Positions 25,026-34,180 are shown, counted from the first letter of the stretch. The stretch: 64,000 nucleotides of DNA from Erysipelotrichaceae bacterium 66202529 (GCA_017161075.1 CP046174.1:2356001-2420000), one strand, 5' to 3'. Numbers and translations are program-made. Notes: a model not told the origin generated them from the letters alone.

Positions 25026-25970
25026 ATGAGCTATAACAATCCGTTCCCCTATAGTGATGACAACAAGCGTTACCACACCTGGAATTATTATCTGAAGCAC
25101 CGCTTTCACAGCAAGGTGTTTAAGGTTCCCTTGAATGCCAATTTTTCTTGTCCCAATCGGGACGGTACCTGCGGTGTTGGCGGCTGTACCTTTTGCAGTG
25201 CTCTTGGCAGCGGGGATTATGCAGGCAATATACAGGATGATCTGTTTCAGCAATATGAGTCCGGTATGCGAATGATGCAAAGAAAATGGCCGCAGGGTAT
25301 CGGGATGGCTTATTTTCAGGCATACACAAACACCTATGCTTCCCTGGATACATTACAGCATACCTTTGATCCCTTTGTACGGCGAAAGGATATTGCTGCC
25401 ATCAGCATTGCCACACGTGCCGATTGCCTGGAGGATGATAAAATCGCCTATCTGCAATCGCTGACCAAAAAAAAGGAAATCTGGGTGGAGCTTGGTTTGC
25501 AGAGCATCCATGATGATACCGCACAGCGTATTAACCGCGGCCACACCTATGCGCAGTTTCTGGATTGTATCGAGCGGCTGAAAAGCACTGATTTAAAAAT
25601 TGCCGTACATCTGATGAATTCCCTTCCGGGAGAAACTAGCGGGCAAATGCTGCAAACTGCTGCAGCACTCGCAAGTCTGCCTATTCATGCCGTCAAGATT
25701 CATATGCTGCACATCATGGAAGGCACCCGCATGGGAATCGAGTATAAAAAGCAGCCCTTTCCCATGCTGAGCAGAGAGGAATACATCGATATCGTCATTC
25801 GCCAGCTGGAGCTGCTGCCTGCAGAAATCATCATTCAGCGCTTAACCGGTGATGGCGTAAGGGAAGCGCTGCTTGCGCCGCAGTGGACTCTCAAAAAAGT
25901 AACGATTCTCAATGATATTGATAAGGAAATGAAGCAGCGTAATACCTGGCAGGGAAAGTACAATACGTAA
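25026..25970 (+). CDS. TIGR01212/YhcC family radical SAM protein
   Basis: A 314-residue radical SAM enzyme. The cluster-binding region near residues 39-55 (SCPNRDGTCGVGGCTFC) has the spaced cysteines of the YhcC family. Downstream IGMAYFQAYTNTYA and LGLQSIHDDTAQRINRGH are family motifs. The reaction is unknown. I chose ATG 25026 (GGTGAT upstream) over GTG 25017, because a TACAAT -10 hexamer at 25004-25009 leaves too short a leader for the latter. Confidence 0.92.
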   Translation: MSYNNPFPYSDDNKRYHTWNYYLKHRFHSKVFKVPLNANFSCPNRDGTCGVGGCTFCSALGSGDYAGNIQDDLFQQYESGMRMMQRKWPQGIGMAYFQAYTNTYASLDTLQHTFDPFVRRKDIAAISIATRADCLEDDKIAYLQSLTKKKEIWVELGLQSIHDDTAQRINRGHTYAQFLDCIERLKSTDLKIAVHLMNSLPGETSGQMLQTAAALASLPIHAVKIHMLHIMEGTRMGIEYKKQPFPMLSREEYIDIVIRQLELLPAEIIIQRLTGDGVREALLAPQWTLKKVTILNDIDKEMKQRNTWQGKYNT

Positions 25971-25985
25971 CCTTCCCTTTTTTTT
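25951..25985 (+). terminator. Terminator overlapping the radical SAM stop codon
   Basis: AGGGAA (25951-25956) pairs with TTCCCT (25973-25978) followed by T8. The 5' arm lies within the last codons of the coding region. Confidence 0.75.
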
Positions 25986-26015
25986 CGCATACAATAAGGC
26001 TAGAGGTGACAAGCA

Positions 26016-26663
26016 ATGAAGATTCTGGCTGTACTTATGCGAATTGAAAGGCTGGATAACGCCTGGAAATGGTTTATCAACAAGCCGTATATTCACTGTG
26101 TTGAGGCTCTGGGCTGGACCATATATCCCATCTGCAGCACATCCTGTCTGAGCGCAGCGCTTACCGTATGTGATGCCCTGCTTCTGCCAGGCGGCTATGA
26201 TATATCCGGCTATTATCTGAAGGAAGCACGCAACGAGCATTGCACTACCTACGAGCAGCCGATGGATCATCTGGAATTTCAGGTAATCGACGCATTCATG
26301 AAGCATGAAAAGCCCATACTGGGCATTTGCCGGGGAATGCAGACACTGAATGTGTATGCCAAAGGCTCTTTATTACAGCATATCGATACACAGACACATG
26401 CTCCCCAGCACAGGCATATGGTACACAGCAGCTCGCGCAGTATGCTGAAGCAGCTGTATCCGCACAGCTTTTCTGTAAACAGCTATCATCATCAGGTAGT
26501 CGGACGGTTGGGGGAAGGCTTTTTTACCTCTGCCTTCAGTGAAGAAAACTATGTAGAAGCCATGGAGCATGAGAACGGCCGCATTCTCGCTGTCCAATGG
26601 CATCCGGAGCTATTGGAAGACGATCAGATCTTCCCTTATTTTCTGGATGTTGTCTGCGCCTGA
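26016..26663 (+). CDS. Gamma-glutamyl-gamma-aminobutyrate hydrolase family (peptidase C26)
   Basis: A 215-residue class I glutamine-amidotransferase fold. The nucleophile Cys105 sits in GICRGMQ, and the His-Glu pair in VQWHPELL near residue 198. The oxyanion segment is LLLPGGYDISGYY. PuuD-like enzymes cleave gamma-glutamyl amides, but the exact substrate is unknown. The last 28 bases overlap the 3' end of the convergent VTT-domain gene. Confidence 0.9.
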   Translation: MKILAVLMRIERLDNAWKWFINKPYIHCVEALGWTIYPICSTSCLSAALTVCDALLLPGGYDISGYYLKEARNEHCTTYEQPMDHLEFQVIDAFMKHEKPILGICRGMQTLNVYAKGSLLQHIDTQTHAPQHRHMVHSSSRSMLKQLYPHSFSVNSYHHQVVGRLGEGFFTSAFSEENYVEAMEHENGRILAVQWHPELLEDDQIFPYFLDVVCA

Positions 26664-27202
26664 AGCTTGCGTCTGCTTTTCCACCATTTCCAGACAAGCC
26701 ACAGCATGATAGCCAAAGAAAACCAGGTTCCAAAGGCATCGACATTCATTACTGTACCCAGATATCGCAGAGACAGGGTTACAAGCAGACTGCGCAGCAA
26801 TCTGGCAAACCCATCACACAGCAGAAACGGAACTAATCGCATACTGGTAAAGCCGGCAAGGTAGGCAAGCAGAAAATCCGGAATCGGCGTAATACCGCCA
26901 ATGAAAACAGCCAGCAGGCCATAGCGCTCCATCAGTTCCTCGCCATGTGCCACATCCTCTTTTGCCGCGATGTTGTATAGCACCTTTTTGCCCAGCATCC
27001 GGGCAATTCCATAGCCGATGGCACCGCCAATACAGGTACCGATTGCACCCTCCAGCGAATATAGCAGCCATTTTTCAGGTGTATGCAGTACCAGCGGTAC
27101 GAGTATGACTTCCAGGGAAGGAAGTGGAAGAAATGCCTTTAAAACAGAATACAGTATCAGACCGATATCCTGCCATACGATAAAAAAATCCTGTACGTTC
27201 AT
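26636..27202 (-). CDS. DedA/VTT-domain membrane protein
   Basis: A 188-residue membrane protein. It has the VTT features of a re-entrant segment (LEVILVPLVL), GAIGTCIGGAIGYGIARMLG, and the motif FIGGITPIPDFLLAYLAGFTSM. DedA-superfamily proteins flip phospholipids or undecaprenyl phosphate. It has a C-terminal basic tail. Its 3' end overlaps the convergent C26 gene by 28 bases, so both genes share coding DNA. Confidence 0.85.
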   Translation of the reverse strand: MNVQDFFIVWQDIGLILYSVLKAFLPLPSLEVILVPLVLHTPEKWLLYSLEGAIGTCIGGAIGYGIARMLGKKVLYNIAAKEDVAHGEELMERYGLLAVFIGGITPIPDFLLAYLAGFTSMRLVPFLLCDGFARLLRSLLVTLSLRYLGTVMNVDAFGTWFSLAIMLWLVWKWWKSRRKLQAQTTSRK

Positions 27203-27240
27203 GAAATCCCCTCATTTCATTATACGTACAGGCTCTGTTT

Positions 27241-28017
27241 TTATACCAGCTCCAGCAGATTATCAATCACCAAATCCGGCCGCAGTCCCGAATTCTCACA
27301 ATCCTGACGCGTATGCACCCCGGTTGTCACAAAGATGGTGGAACAGCCGTTATTTAAACCGAATGCTACATCGGTTTCCAGATTATCTCCAATCATCAGT
27401 GCAGCTTCTTTTTCAATGCCAGCATACCGCAGTGCTTCCTGCAGCATCGGTGTATGCGGCTTGCCGATCATCAGTGCCTGCTGTTCGCTGCAGTATTCCA
27501 GCATATGTACCATTGCCCCGTTTCCGATATGAAAATAATCACCATGGGGCAGCCTTCGATCCGGATTGGTACCGATCAGCCTGGCGCCCTTTTGCAAATG
27601 ATAAAAGCCGCGGCACAGCTTTTCATAGGTCACATGGGAATCCAGCCCGGCAAACACAGCCTCCACATCTTCATCGCATAAAGTAAAGCCCTGCTCTAAA
27701 AGCGCTTCCTCCATGCCCTGCTCACCGATGTAATATACTCGCTTCCATGGCCTTTCATGACGTACATAGGAAGCGGCCGCCATAGCACTAGTGATAAACT
27801 GCTCATCCCGTATGCCGTTAAAGCCCATGGCTTCCATCTTTTCACGATTCTGTGCATGCGTACGCATAGCATTGTTCGTTAAAAAATAATAAGGCAGCCT
27901 GAGATGATTTAACGCATCCACAAATGCAACAGCACCCGCAATGACCTCATCCCCGCGATACATCGTACCGTCAAGATCGAGAAACAGCGTTTTATGCTGC
28001 AGCAGCGGATGCATCAT
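27241..28017 (-). CDS. HAD-IIA family phosphatase (NagD/AraL-like)
   Basis: A 258-residue haloacid dehalogenase hydrolase. Motif I is FLDLDGTMYRG (nucleophile Asp near 14), motif II LTNNAMRT, motif III around KPHTPMLQEAL, and motif IV MIGDNLETDVAFG. The IIA cap domain lies in the middle. Such enzymes dephosphorylate sugar phosphates or nucleotides. The ATG follows AGGAG at six bases and lies inside the end of the upstream gene (26-base overlap), so the pair is cotranslated. Confidence 0.92.
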   Translation of the reverse strand: MMHPLLQHKTLFLDLDGTMYRGDEVIAGAVAFVDALNHLRLPYYFLTNNAMRTHAQNREKMEAMGFNGIRDEQFITSAMAAASYVRHERPWKRVYYIGEQGMEEALLEQGFTLCDEDVEAVFAGLDSHVTYEKLCRGFYHLQKGARLIGTNPDRRLPHGDYFHIGNGAMVHMLEYCSEQQALMIGKPHTPMLQEALRYAGIEKEAALMIGDNLETDVAFGLNNGCSTIFVTTGVHTRQDCENSGLRPDLVIDNLLELV

Positions 28018-28513
28018 CGTATACTCCTATGTAATGATGTAGAAAAGCCTCCTGTGAAAACTGTTCCTGATCAAGGAATGCTTTCATGAGTACGCATAGC
28101 AGGGAAAGCAAGGCCTGCTGTGTTGTACTTTTGAATCTTACAATACTAACCTCATCCAGTACAAATTCTGCAATCTGATGATCACGGTCAAAACAGATAA
28201 CAACGCGTTTTCCCGCATGCATACCGCAATAGAAGCGGTAATATACATCATGATAGAGCAATTCATAGCCATCCCTGCTCTTTTTCAGCTCTCCAATCTG
28301 CTGATCACCCTCGTATACAGTAAAATTCATGCATGGATGAAATTTGGAATACCATTTGCGAATCTGATAAAATCCCATAATATCGTCACCAAACATGTTT
28401 TTCAAATAAACCGACAGCAGTCCGTCCTCCTTTTCATAGGATGCACGAAATACACAGCGTCCCTGCTCCTCAATCCTGTATTCGTCAATGTCCTTTCGCA
28501 TCGTAAATTCCAT
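27992..28513 (-). CDS. Hypothetical protein, LURP/tubby-like beta-rich candidate
   Basis: A 173-residue soluble protein I do not recognise with confidence. It alternates short beta segments and turns (YRIEEQGRCVFRASY, MGFYQIRKWYSKFHPCMNFTVYEG), a pattern seen in LURP-one/tubby-like proteins, then a helical C-terminus ending in AAAA. The start could be ATG 28513 or GTG 28522. It is preceded by a strong promoter and a terminator-like hairpin (28534-28563), so its expression may be conditional. Confidence 0.65.
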   Translation of the reverse strand: MEFTMRKDIDEYRIEEQGRCVFRASYEKEDGLLSVYLKNMFGDDIMGFYQIRKWYSKFHPCMNFTVYEGDQQIGELKKSRDGYELLYHDVYYRFYCGMHAGKRVVICFDRDHQIAEFVLDEVSIVRFKSTTQQALLSLLCVLMKAFLDQEQFSQEAFLHHYIGVYDDASAAAA

Positions 28514-28533
28514 TGTCCTCACGTCCTTTCATG

Positions 28534-28641
28534 AAAAAGCTCTTGATAGCACAAGAGCTTTTTATCCTAACCCACTATCGTAGGGTTACACAGTCTTTCA
28601 TATGTCACCCTTATTATAGGCGAATTTTTCTTTTTTTTCAA
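28534..28641 (-). promoter_or_regulatory. Promoter and terminator-like leader of the 173-residue gene
   Basis: TTGAAA (28641-28636), a 17-base spacer and TATAAT (28618-28613) give a start near 28606. The leader holds a hairpin AACCC/GGGTT (28587-28569) and a perfect 12-bp hairpin ending in T5 (28563-28534), about 20 bases before the start codon. It looks like an attenuator. It could also be a short RNA, or the hairpin could terminate the upstream MFS transcript. Confidence 0.55.
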
Positions 28642-28814
28642 GATGTGGGACACGTGTGCCTGCATTATTTTTTCAATACAGTCCCCTGCGCTATGTAAAA
28701 AAGGGAATAATCGACAATATGGCTGTACTTATTGAATTTCCATTTCCTGCAGTTGCAGTAGCATATACCTGACATCCCTATTTCTTCTTTAGCTACAGCC
28801 TTATAAACCAGGGA

Positions 28815-29990
28815 CTATCCTGCTTTCTTCTCCGTCTTCTGTTTCTGAAAATGATGCACATAGTAAAAAATAAGCAGCAGCGGTATTATGGAAAAGGCGG
28901 CGACGATATACAGTGTCCAGTCATAGCCGAATGCCTTGGAAAGATATGAGGTGATCAGTGGTGTGATCAGTCCGCTGACACCGATAAATACAGCCATGGC
29001 AAACATCTGTGCACTGCTGAACAGCTTTTCCGGCGTGATTTCTTTTATGAGCACCTTACTTGTCAGCATGATGATCGGAAGGGTTACCAGCTGCAATGCG
29101 GCTGTCAATATAATCATCCACGGCTGAAAGGAAATCCCGTACAGCAGAAATTTGATGCCATACATTAGAGTACCAAAATACAGCAGGGTCTTCGTCTGAA
29201 AGCGTGCGAGTATTTTAGCGGAAAACAGAAACAGCGGTACCTCCATAAAGGACTGCAGCGCCCATTTAATACCAACAGCCGTGCTGTTTCCTCCAATATC
29301 CAGCATTTTATCAATGACCACATACTGATCCGCAGTCCCGATCATATACACAAGCAGATAAATGAACACCAGCAGCAGATATCCTCTGTTTTTCAAAAGC
29401 TGCTGCACGCTCTCCATCTTGATCCGCTCGCCCTTCTTTTTATCTGCATCCTTTGCTTTGATAATCAGCCAGCATAAAATCACACTCACAATACCCAAAG
29501 ATATCAGTATACTGGTATAGTGAAACCGGTGAACAAGAAACCCGGCAATCGGAGAACCAATCGTCAATCCTAGTGCTCCGCTTGCCCGCAGCCGGCCATA
29601 GTTTTCCTGATCAACCTCCAGCATCCATGTTTCATCCAGCCCCATGATCACCTTAACCATGCCACCCATCAGTGCAACGGTGAACAGATGGTACCAGAAG
29701 GTCTGATGCTCAACCAGAAACATCGCAAAGCTGCTGGCGGTCAAAAGCAGATAGGCTGCCAGAAAGAACACCTTTACCCTTTGAAAACGATCGCACAGAT
29801 AGCCAAATAGAAACTGCCCTACTATCGCAACGACTGCATTTGCGGCTAGAATATATCCTCTTTGTACGACAGTATACCCCAGCTTACTCAGAAAGGGAAT
29901 CATTTGGGTATTAACCATGGAAATGGCGAAAAACGCAAGAAAGTTCATGGCATATAAAAGCCATCGCATTTGTTTTGTAATCGTAATCAC
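28815..29990 (-). CDS. MFS transporter, LacY/nucleoside-symporter-like
   Basis: A 391-residue, 12-helix permease. The loop motif GYLCDRFQRVKVF and the segment WMLEVDQENYGRLRASGALG are typical of the MFS_1_like/LacY-type proton symporter group. The substrate is unknown. It is divergent from a TetR regulator (100 bases apart), which probably controls it. The GTG start is very close to the GAGGA ribosome site, so the exact start is uncertain. Confidence 0.88.
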   Translation of the reverse strand: MITITKQMRWLLYAMNFLAFFAISMVNTQMIPFLSKLGYTVVQRGYILAANAVVAIVGQFLFGYLCDRFQRVKVFFLAAYLLLTASSFAMFLVEHQTFWYHLFTVALMGGMVKVIMGLDETWMLEVDQENYGRLRASGALGLTIGSPIAGFLVHRFHYTSILISLGIVSVILCWLIIKAKDADKKKGERIKMESVQQLLKNRGYLLLVFIYLLVYMIGTADQYVVIDKMLDIGGNSTAVGIKWALQSFMEVPLFLFSAKILARFQTKTLLYFGTLMYGIKFLLYGISFQPWMIILTAALQLVTLPIIMLTSKVLIKEITPEKLFSSAQMFAMAVFIGVSGLITPLITSYLSKAFGYDWTLYIVAAFSIIPLLLIFYYVHHFQKQKTEKKAG

Positions 29991-30090
29991 ATCCTCAGAT
30001 ATAGTATGTCCCTACATTTACGACCTAAAAATCTTTTCCCTTTTCTTTTCACATATTGTATAATATAGCTATTGAAACGGTGGTGACTAT

Positions 30091-30696
30091 ATGCAGGAGC
30101 ATCTTGATACCAAAAGAATACTGGCGGCTGCTTTAAAGCAGCTCACCGGCAGAAAGAGCTTTGATAAGATTACGATTGCGGATATTACACAGCAAAGCGG
30201 CTATAACCGCCAAACCTTTTACTATCATTTCCGCGATAAATATGAATTGCTGTACTGGATCTATACCGATGATGCACAACAGGTATTTGATGAGCATCTC
30301 AGCTTTGAAAACTGGCCGAAATATATCTCTGCACTGCTGAATCACATGCGCAGTGAAAAGGAATTTTATATCAATACCATACGCAGTGATGAAAACTGCT
30401 TTCAGCAGTTTCTCTTTGAGCTTACAAAATCCATTTTTCATATGGCGATTGAAAGCCTCGATCAGCATCATCAGATCAATGAGGTGGAAATGAATTTTTA
30501 TTCTGAGTTTTACAGCTTCGGTATCACCGGCGTCATTATCAGCTGGGTAAAAAGTGATATGAAAGAACGAGCAGAGCGTGTCAGCGCGAATCTGAAGTCT
30601 CTGGCACAGGACAGTGAAAAGCTGGCATATTCCCGCTATCGGGAAGCATTTACCAAAATTACAAGCGAGGAGGAAGAACATGAAAAGCGAAATTGA
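30091..30696 (+). CDS. TetR/AcrR family regulator, DhaS-like
   Basis: A 201-residue repressor. The N-terminal HTH is at residues 8-55 (ITIADITQQSGYNRQTFYYHF). The C-terminal ligand domain resembles the TetR_C_8 type found in dihydroxyacetone-kinase regulators (YSFGITGVIISWVKSDMKE). A -10 box TATAAT is at 30059-30064. It is divergent from the MFS gene and overlaps the downstream cupin gene by 17 bases. Confidence 0.9.
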   Translation: MQEHLDTKRILAAALKQLTGRKSFDKITIADITQQSGYNRQTFYYHFRDKYELLYWIYTDDAQQVFDEHLSFENWPKYISALLNHMRSEKEFYINTIRSDENCFQQFLFELTKSIFHMAIESLDQHHQINEVEMNFYSEFYSFGITGVIISWVKSDMKERAERVSANLKSLAQDSEKLAYSRYREAFTKITSEEEEHEKRN

Positions 30697-31012
30697 GCAT
30701 TATGAGAAACGAAGCGGCGGCACAGGAACTATGCATATCGAACGTCTGCTGCAGCCGGAGGAAATGGGAGAGCATGTTACGATGTATGCAAAGGTAACCA
30801 TCGATGTCAATTCATCCTTAGGTGTACACCAGCATAACGGTGATGGTGAGGCTTATTATATTCTGCAGGGTACAGCACTCTATGATGATAACGGTGTTAA
30901 GCGTGAGCTGCATCCAGGGGATGTCACCTTTACACCGGATGGCAGCTCACACGGCATTGCAAATATCGGTGATGAGCCGCTGGTATTTATGGCATTGATT
31001 ATAAAAGCATAG
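30680..31012 (+). CDS. Cupin domain protein
   Basis: A 110-residue single-domain cupin. Both metal-site motifs are present: GVHQHNGDGEAYYILQGTA (His-His-Glu) and PDGSSHGIAN (His). Small cupins act as isomerases, dioxygenases or ligand-binding proteins; the substrate is unknown. AGGAGG lies six bases before the ATG inside the tetR gene, so translation is coupled. A terminator follows at 31011-31034. Confidence 0.9.
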   Translation: MKSEIEHYEKRSGGTGTMHIERLLQPEEMGEHVTMYAKVTIDVNSSLGVHQHNGDGEAYYILQGTALYDDNGVKRELHPGDVTFTPDGSSHGIANIGDEPLVFMALIIKA

Positions 31013-31034
31013 AAGGCTGCTTGCCTTCTTTTTT
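31011..31034 (+). terminator. Terminator after the tetR-cupin unit
   Basis: AGAAGGC pairs with GCCTTCT around a five-base loop, followed by T-rich sequence. It overlaps the cupin stop codon. Confidence 0.8.
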
Positions 31035-31189
31035 CTTATACAGATATGCTACCATTCCATATTCAGAAGAAAACTCCTGCGTTTCCTTTATCAATACGGA
31101 CAATGGACAAAAACAGGCACAAAATGACAATACAAAGGAAGAAAAGCCGTGCTATACTATGCGCAGACATAGAAGCAGGAGGATACGAA

Positions 31190-31870
31190 ATGAACAACCT
31201 GATCACCACATTATTTATGCTGATATCCGTCGATGGAAAAATCAGTACAGGGGCATCTGATGAGCTGGATTTTGACAAGGATTTTCCGCATATCAAAGGC
31301 TTGCAGGAAGGGCTGCAGCAATATTACGATATTGAGCAGACAACAGATCTTTGGTCGCTTACATCCGGAAGAGTCCAGGCAAAAGTAGGCGTAAATGAAA
31401 AGCGGCTGCCTGAGAAAACACCGGTTTCCTTTGTTTTACTGGATAACCATCATCTTACAGAGCATGGAATCACCTATTTTTGTGCACGGGCAAAGCAGTG
31501 TATCCTTGTGACCGCAAACAACAGACATCCCGCGTTTCAGATACAGGAAGATAATCTGCATATTTTATATTATGACACTATAAAATTAGCTGATGTTTTA
31601 AGTCAGCTTCATACAGACTTTGGCTGTGAGCGGATAACCATACAGACCGGCGGCACACTGAACAGTATTTTTCTAAGAGAAAAGCTGCTTGATTATGTGG
31701 ATCTTGTTGTAGCTCCCGTGCTGATTGGTGGGAAACAGACTGCTTCCGTGATAGACGGGGAAGCAATTACCTCTGTATCAGAGCTTTCCAGGCTTGGTAT
31801 TCTGGAATTGGAAAGCATTACACCATTAAAGGCATCCTATCTGCGGCTTCGTTACAGGGTTATTTCATAA
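31190..31870 (+). CDS. RibD C-terminal / dihydrofolate-reductase-like reductase
   Basis: A 226-residue protein of the RibD_C family: MLISVDGKISTG at the start, TSGRVQAK, then ITIQTGGTLNSIFLREKLLDYVDLVVAPVLIGG, the hallmark of pyrimidine reductases. These NADPH enzymes reduce riboflavin intermediates or other small molecules. No other rib genes are near, so the substrate is unknown. ATG 31190 follows AGGAGG; a -10 box TATACT at 31153-31158 excludes the longer frame beginning near 31046. Confidence 0.88.
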   Translation: MNNLITTLFMLISVDGKISTGASDELDFDKDFPHIKGLQEGLQQYYDIEQTTDLWSLTSGRVQAKVGVNEKRLPEKTPVSFVLLDNHHLTEHGITYFCARAKQCILVTANNRHPAFQIQEDNLHILYYDTIKLADVLSQLHTDFGCERITIQTGGTLNSIFLREKLLDYVDLVVAPVLIGGKQTASVIDGEAITSVSELSRLGILELESITPLKASYLRLRYRVIS

Positions 31871-31927
31871 GCATGAGGTATGGGTATTCATGCTTCAGTA
31901 TTCAGCTAAAGATAGTGATTCGCATAC

Positions 31928-32029
31928 CTAAATCATCATGTGCCTGTAAGGTATACCAAAAAACACGCCTTTTCTTATGCGTGTTTTTATTCTAAGACGA
32001 ATTCGCTGTTCCAGCTCCTCATATTTCAT
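31928..32029 (-). CDS. Possible small protein (33 residues)
   Basis: A short frame MKYEELEQRIRLRIKTRIR.. begins at an ATG with GGAGTG upstream and overlaps the end of the 125-residue membrane protein gene. The first 20 residues are helical and amphipathic. Its last codons run through the terminator at 31958-31988, which weakens the call. Confidence 0.25.
   Translation of the reverse strand: MKYEELEQRIRLRIKTRIRKGVFFGIPYRHMMI
31958..31988. terminator. Bidirectional terminator
   Basis: AAAAACACGC pairs with GCGTGTTTTT around a ten-base loop, between the convergent RibD-like gene and the membrane protein gene. Confidence 0.8.
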
Positions 32030-32396
32030 TGGAATCACTCCCGATATGCAGCAGCACACCCGGAAGTATAAAAAGCAGATAGCTGATTCCGTATAAGGAA
32101 AAGATCGGGTAACGAATGATGCCCGGAAACCAGTGAAGCACATGAAACAGATAGGTATCGGCCGCCAGCAGCGTATAGCATCCCATCAGGAGCACACCTG
32201 TACCATACAGCCATGCATAGTTTCTTTTTCGTACGTGAAGCACTTCCATACAGCCTCTGCTTAGCAGCATTACACCATAGGCAAGTGTCAGACATTTCAG
32301 CATGGCGATACTTCCATTCACCGCATGCAGCATATAGAGCAGTAAGCTAATGACAATAAGGAGTAGGCCTGCTGTCAGATAAACCTTTTTATGCAT
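32019..32396 (-). CDS. Small membrane protein, unknown
   Basis: A 125-residue protein with four hydrophobic segments (residues about 7-25, 32-48, 62-82 and 95-117) separated by short charged loops such as VRKRN. It starts directly after the stop of the nucleoside phosphorylase gene, so it is probably in the same operon. The family is not recognised. Confidence 0.65.
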   Translation of the reverse strand: MHKKVYLTAGLLLIVISLLLYMLHAVNGSIAMLKCLTLAYGVMLLSRGCMEVLHVRKRNYAWLYGTGVLLMGCYTLLAADTYLFHVLHWFPGIIRYPIFSLYGISYLLFILPGVLLHIGSDSNEI

Positions 32397-33698
32397 TTAC
32401 CGAATGATATCGTGGATCAGCTTCTGCTTAACCACCGCTTCCTGTGTGAATACATATGTATGATAGAAATCCTCCAGCCAGTGCTCAGGCAATGGATGAT
32501 TTACGTGTACATAAGCAAGAATATCCCCCTTTGCGACATAATCTCCATCCTTTTTATTTAACACGATACCCACGGCCGGATCCACCGGATCCTCCTTTAC
32601 CATACGGCCTGCCCCCAGCTTCATCGCAAGCGTGCCAAGCTCCAGTGCATGCAGCTCCTTCACATAGCCTTCCTCACGGGATGTAACTTCTATGATTTCT
32701 TTGGCCTGTGGCAGCAGCTCCGGATGCAGTATCTGTTCTACATTACCTTCCTGGGCGCGCACCATAGCAGCAAGCTTCTCCAGCGCCTTCCCATTATGGA
32801 TAACCTCCAAGAGCTGCTTTTTGGCTGCTTCTTCATTTTCTGCCAGCCCTGTTTGCTGCAGCATCACACTGCCGGCCTCCAGACACAGCTGTGTGAAATC
32901 CTCAGGGCCTTTTCCCTGCAGGGTTGCAATCGCTTCCTTTACCTCCAGCGCATTTCCGATGGCATTGCCCAAAGGCTGATTCATGTTACTGATCAAAGCC
33001 TTCACATCCTTACCGAAATGACGGCCGATTGCGATCATCGCTTCCGCCAGCTCCTTGGCCTTTTCACTTGTTTCCATGAAGGCCCCTTCTCCGAATTTCA
33101 CATCCAGAAGGATGGTATCCGAGCCTGCCGCAAGCTTCTTTGACATGATGCTGGATGCAATCAGCGGAATAGAATTGACCGTTGCCGTTACATCCCGTAA
33201 AGCATACAGCTTTTTATCGGCTGGTACCAGCGTTGCCGTCTGCCCAATCAAAGCAAGTCCGATTTCATTTACCTGAGAAATGAACTGCTCCTGAGTACGC
33301 ATCACCTGAAAGCCGTCAATGGATTCCACCTTATCCAGCGTACCGCCGGTATGCCCCAGACCGCGGCCGCTCATTTTTGCGACCTTAGCCCCGCAGGCTG
33401 CCACCATCGGGGCAAGAGAAAGACTTGTTTTATCCCCTACTCCTCCGGTAGAATGCTTGTCACATTTCATCCCGGAAATTGCAGAGAGATCGATCACATC
33501 TCCGCTGTACAGCATTTCCTGTGTCAGCCAGGCTGTTTCCTGCGGCGTCATGCCATTAAAATAAATTGCCATAAGCAGCGCACTGACCTGATAATCAGGA
33601 ATATCACCACGGACATAGCCGGTGATGAAAAAATGAATTTCCTCCTCGCTGAGAGAATGCTTCTGCTTCTTTTTTTCGATGATATCAACAAAACGCAT
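32397..33698 (-). CDS. pdp: Pyrimidine-nucleoside phosphorylase
   Basis: Phosphorolysis of uridine, thymidine and deoxyuridine in nucleoside salvage. It has 433 residues, the usual length. The signature KMSGRGLGHTGGTLDKVESI is complete, the phosphate-binding KHSTGGVGDKTS is present, and the C-terminal PYNP domain ends with DGDYVAKGDILAYVH. I chose ATG 33698, behind AAGGAAGG, over an in-frame start near 33749 that would overlap the upstream DHFR gene. Confidence 0.95.
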   Translation of the reverse strand: MRFVDIIEKKKQKHSLSEEEIHFFITGYVRGDIPDYQVSALLMAIYFNGMTPQETAWLTQEMLYSGDVIDLSAISGMKCDKHSTGGVGDKTSLSLAPMVAACGAKVAKMSGRGLGHTGGTLDKVESIDGFQVMRTQEQFISQVNEIGLALIGQTATLVPADKKLYALRDVTATVNSIPLIASSIMSKKLAAGSDTILLDVKFGEGAFMETSEKAKELAEAMIAIGRHFGKDVKALISNMNQPLGNAIGNALEVKEAIATLQGKGPEDFTQLCLEAGSVMLQQTGLAENEEAAKKQLLEVIHNGKALEKLAAMVRAQEGNVEQILHPELLPQAKEIIEVTSREEGYVKELHALELGTLAMKLGAGRMVKEDPVDPAVGIVLNKKDGDYVAKGDILAYVHVNHPLPEHWLEDFYHTYVFTQEAVVKQKLIHDIIR

Positions 33699-33718
33699 AA
33701 TGTTACCTTCCTTCCTGC

Positions 33719-34180
33719 TTATCGTTTTCGATAATGAATAACAATACACCCTTCTTTTTGTTCTTTTGAAACCACTAGGAAAGCTTCCTTATCAAATGCC
33801 GGAAACCAGGTATCTCCTTCATAAGTCTGTTCGATTTCCGTAATCCAGAGTTCATCCGCATAGGGCAGCGCACAGGCATAGATCATGGCACCCCCACATA
33901 CATACAGCGTATCCTCTTTTGCTTTCCACTCCTGCAGCAAAGCATCTGCATCCGTACAGGACTGTATATGAGGATCCTGTACTGGTGTGCGGCTTGCAAT
34001 GTGCAGAATCCTTTGATCTAAAGGCTTTGGCAGATGCTCATAGGTTCTTCTTCCCATGAGCAAGTGGTGATGCAGTGTCAGCTGGCGAAAATGTGCAAGA
34101 TCAGCCGGACAGCTCCAGGGCATGTTGTGATTTCTTCCAATCAGACGGTTGGGATCCATCGCGGCAACGATGCTGATCAT
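33719..34180 (-). CDS. folA: Dihydrofolate reductase
   Basis: Reduces dihydrofolate with NADPH. At 153 residues it is on the short side for the family. Motifs seen are ISIVAAMDPNRLIGRNHNMPW (substrate loop), LMGRRTYEHLP, and VCGGAMIYACALPYADELWITEIE. The acidic active-site residue is in CPADLAHF. It overlaps the pseudouridine synthase gene by four bases (ATGA), so translation is coupled. Confidence 0.94.
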   Translation of the reverse strand: MISIVAAMDPNRLIGRNHNMPWSCPADLAHFRQLTLHHHLLMGRRTYEHLPKPLDQRILHIASRTPVQDPHIQSCTDADALLQEWKAKEDTLYVCGGAMIYACALPYADELWITEIEQTYEGDTWFPAFDKEAFLVVSKEQKEGCIVIHYRKR

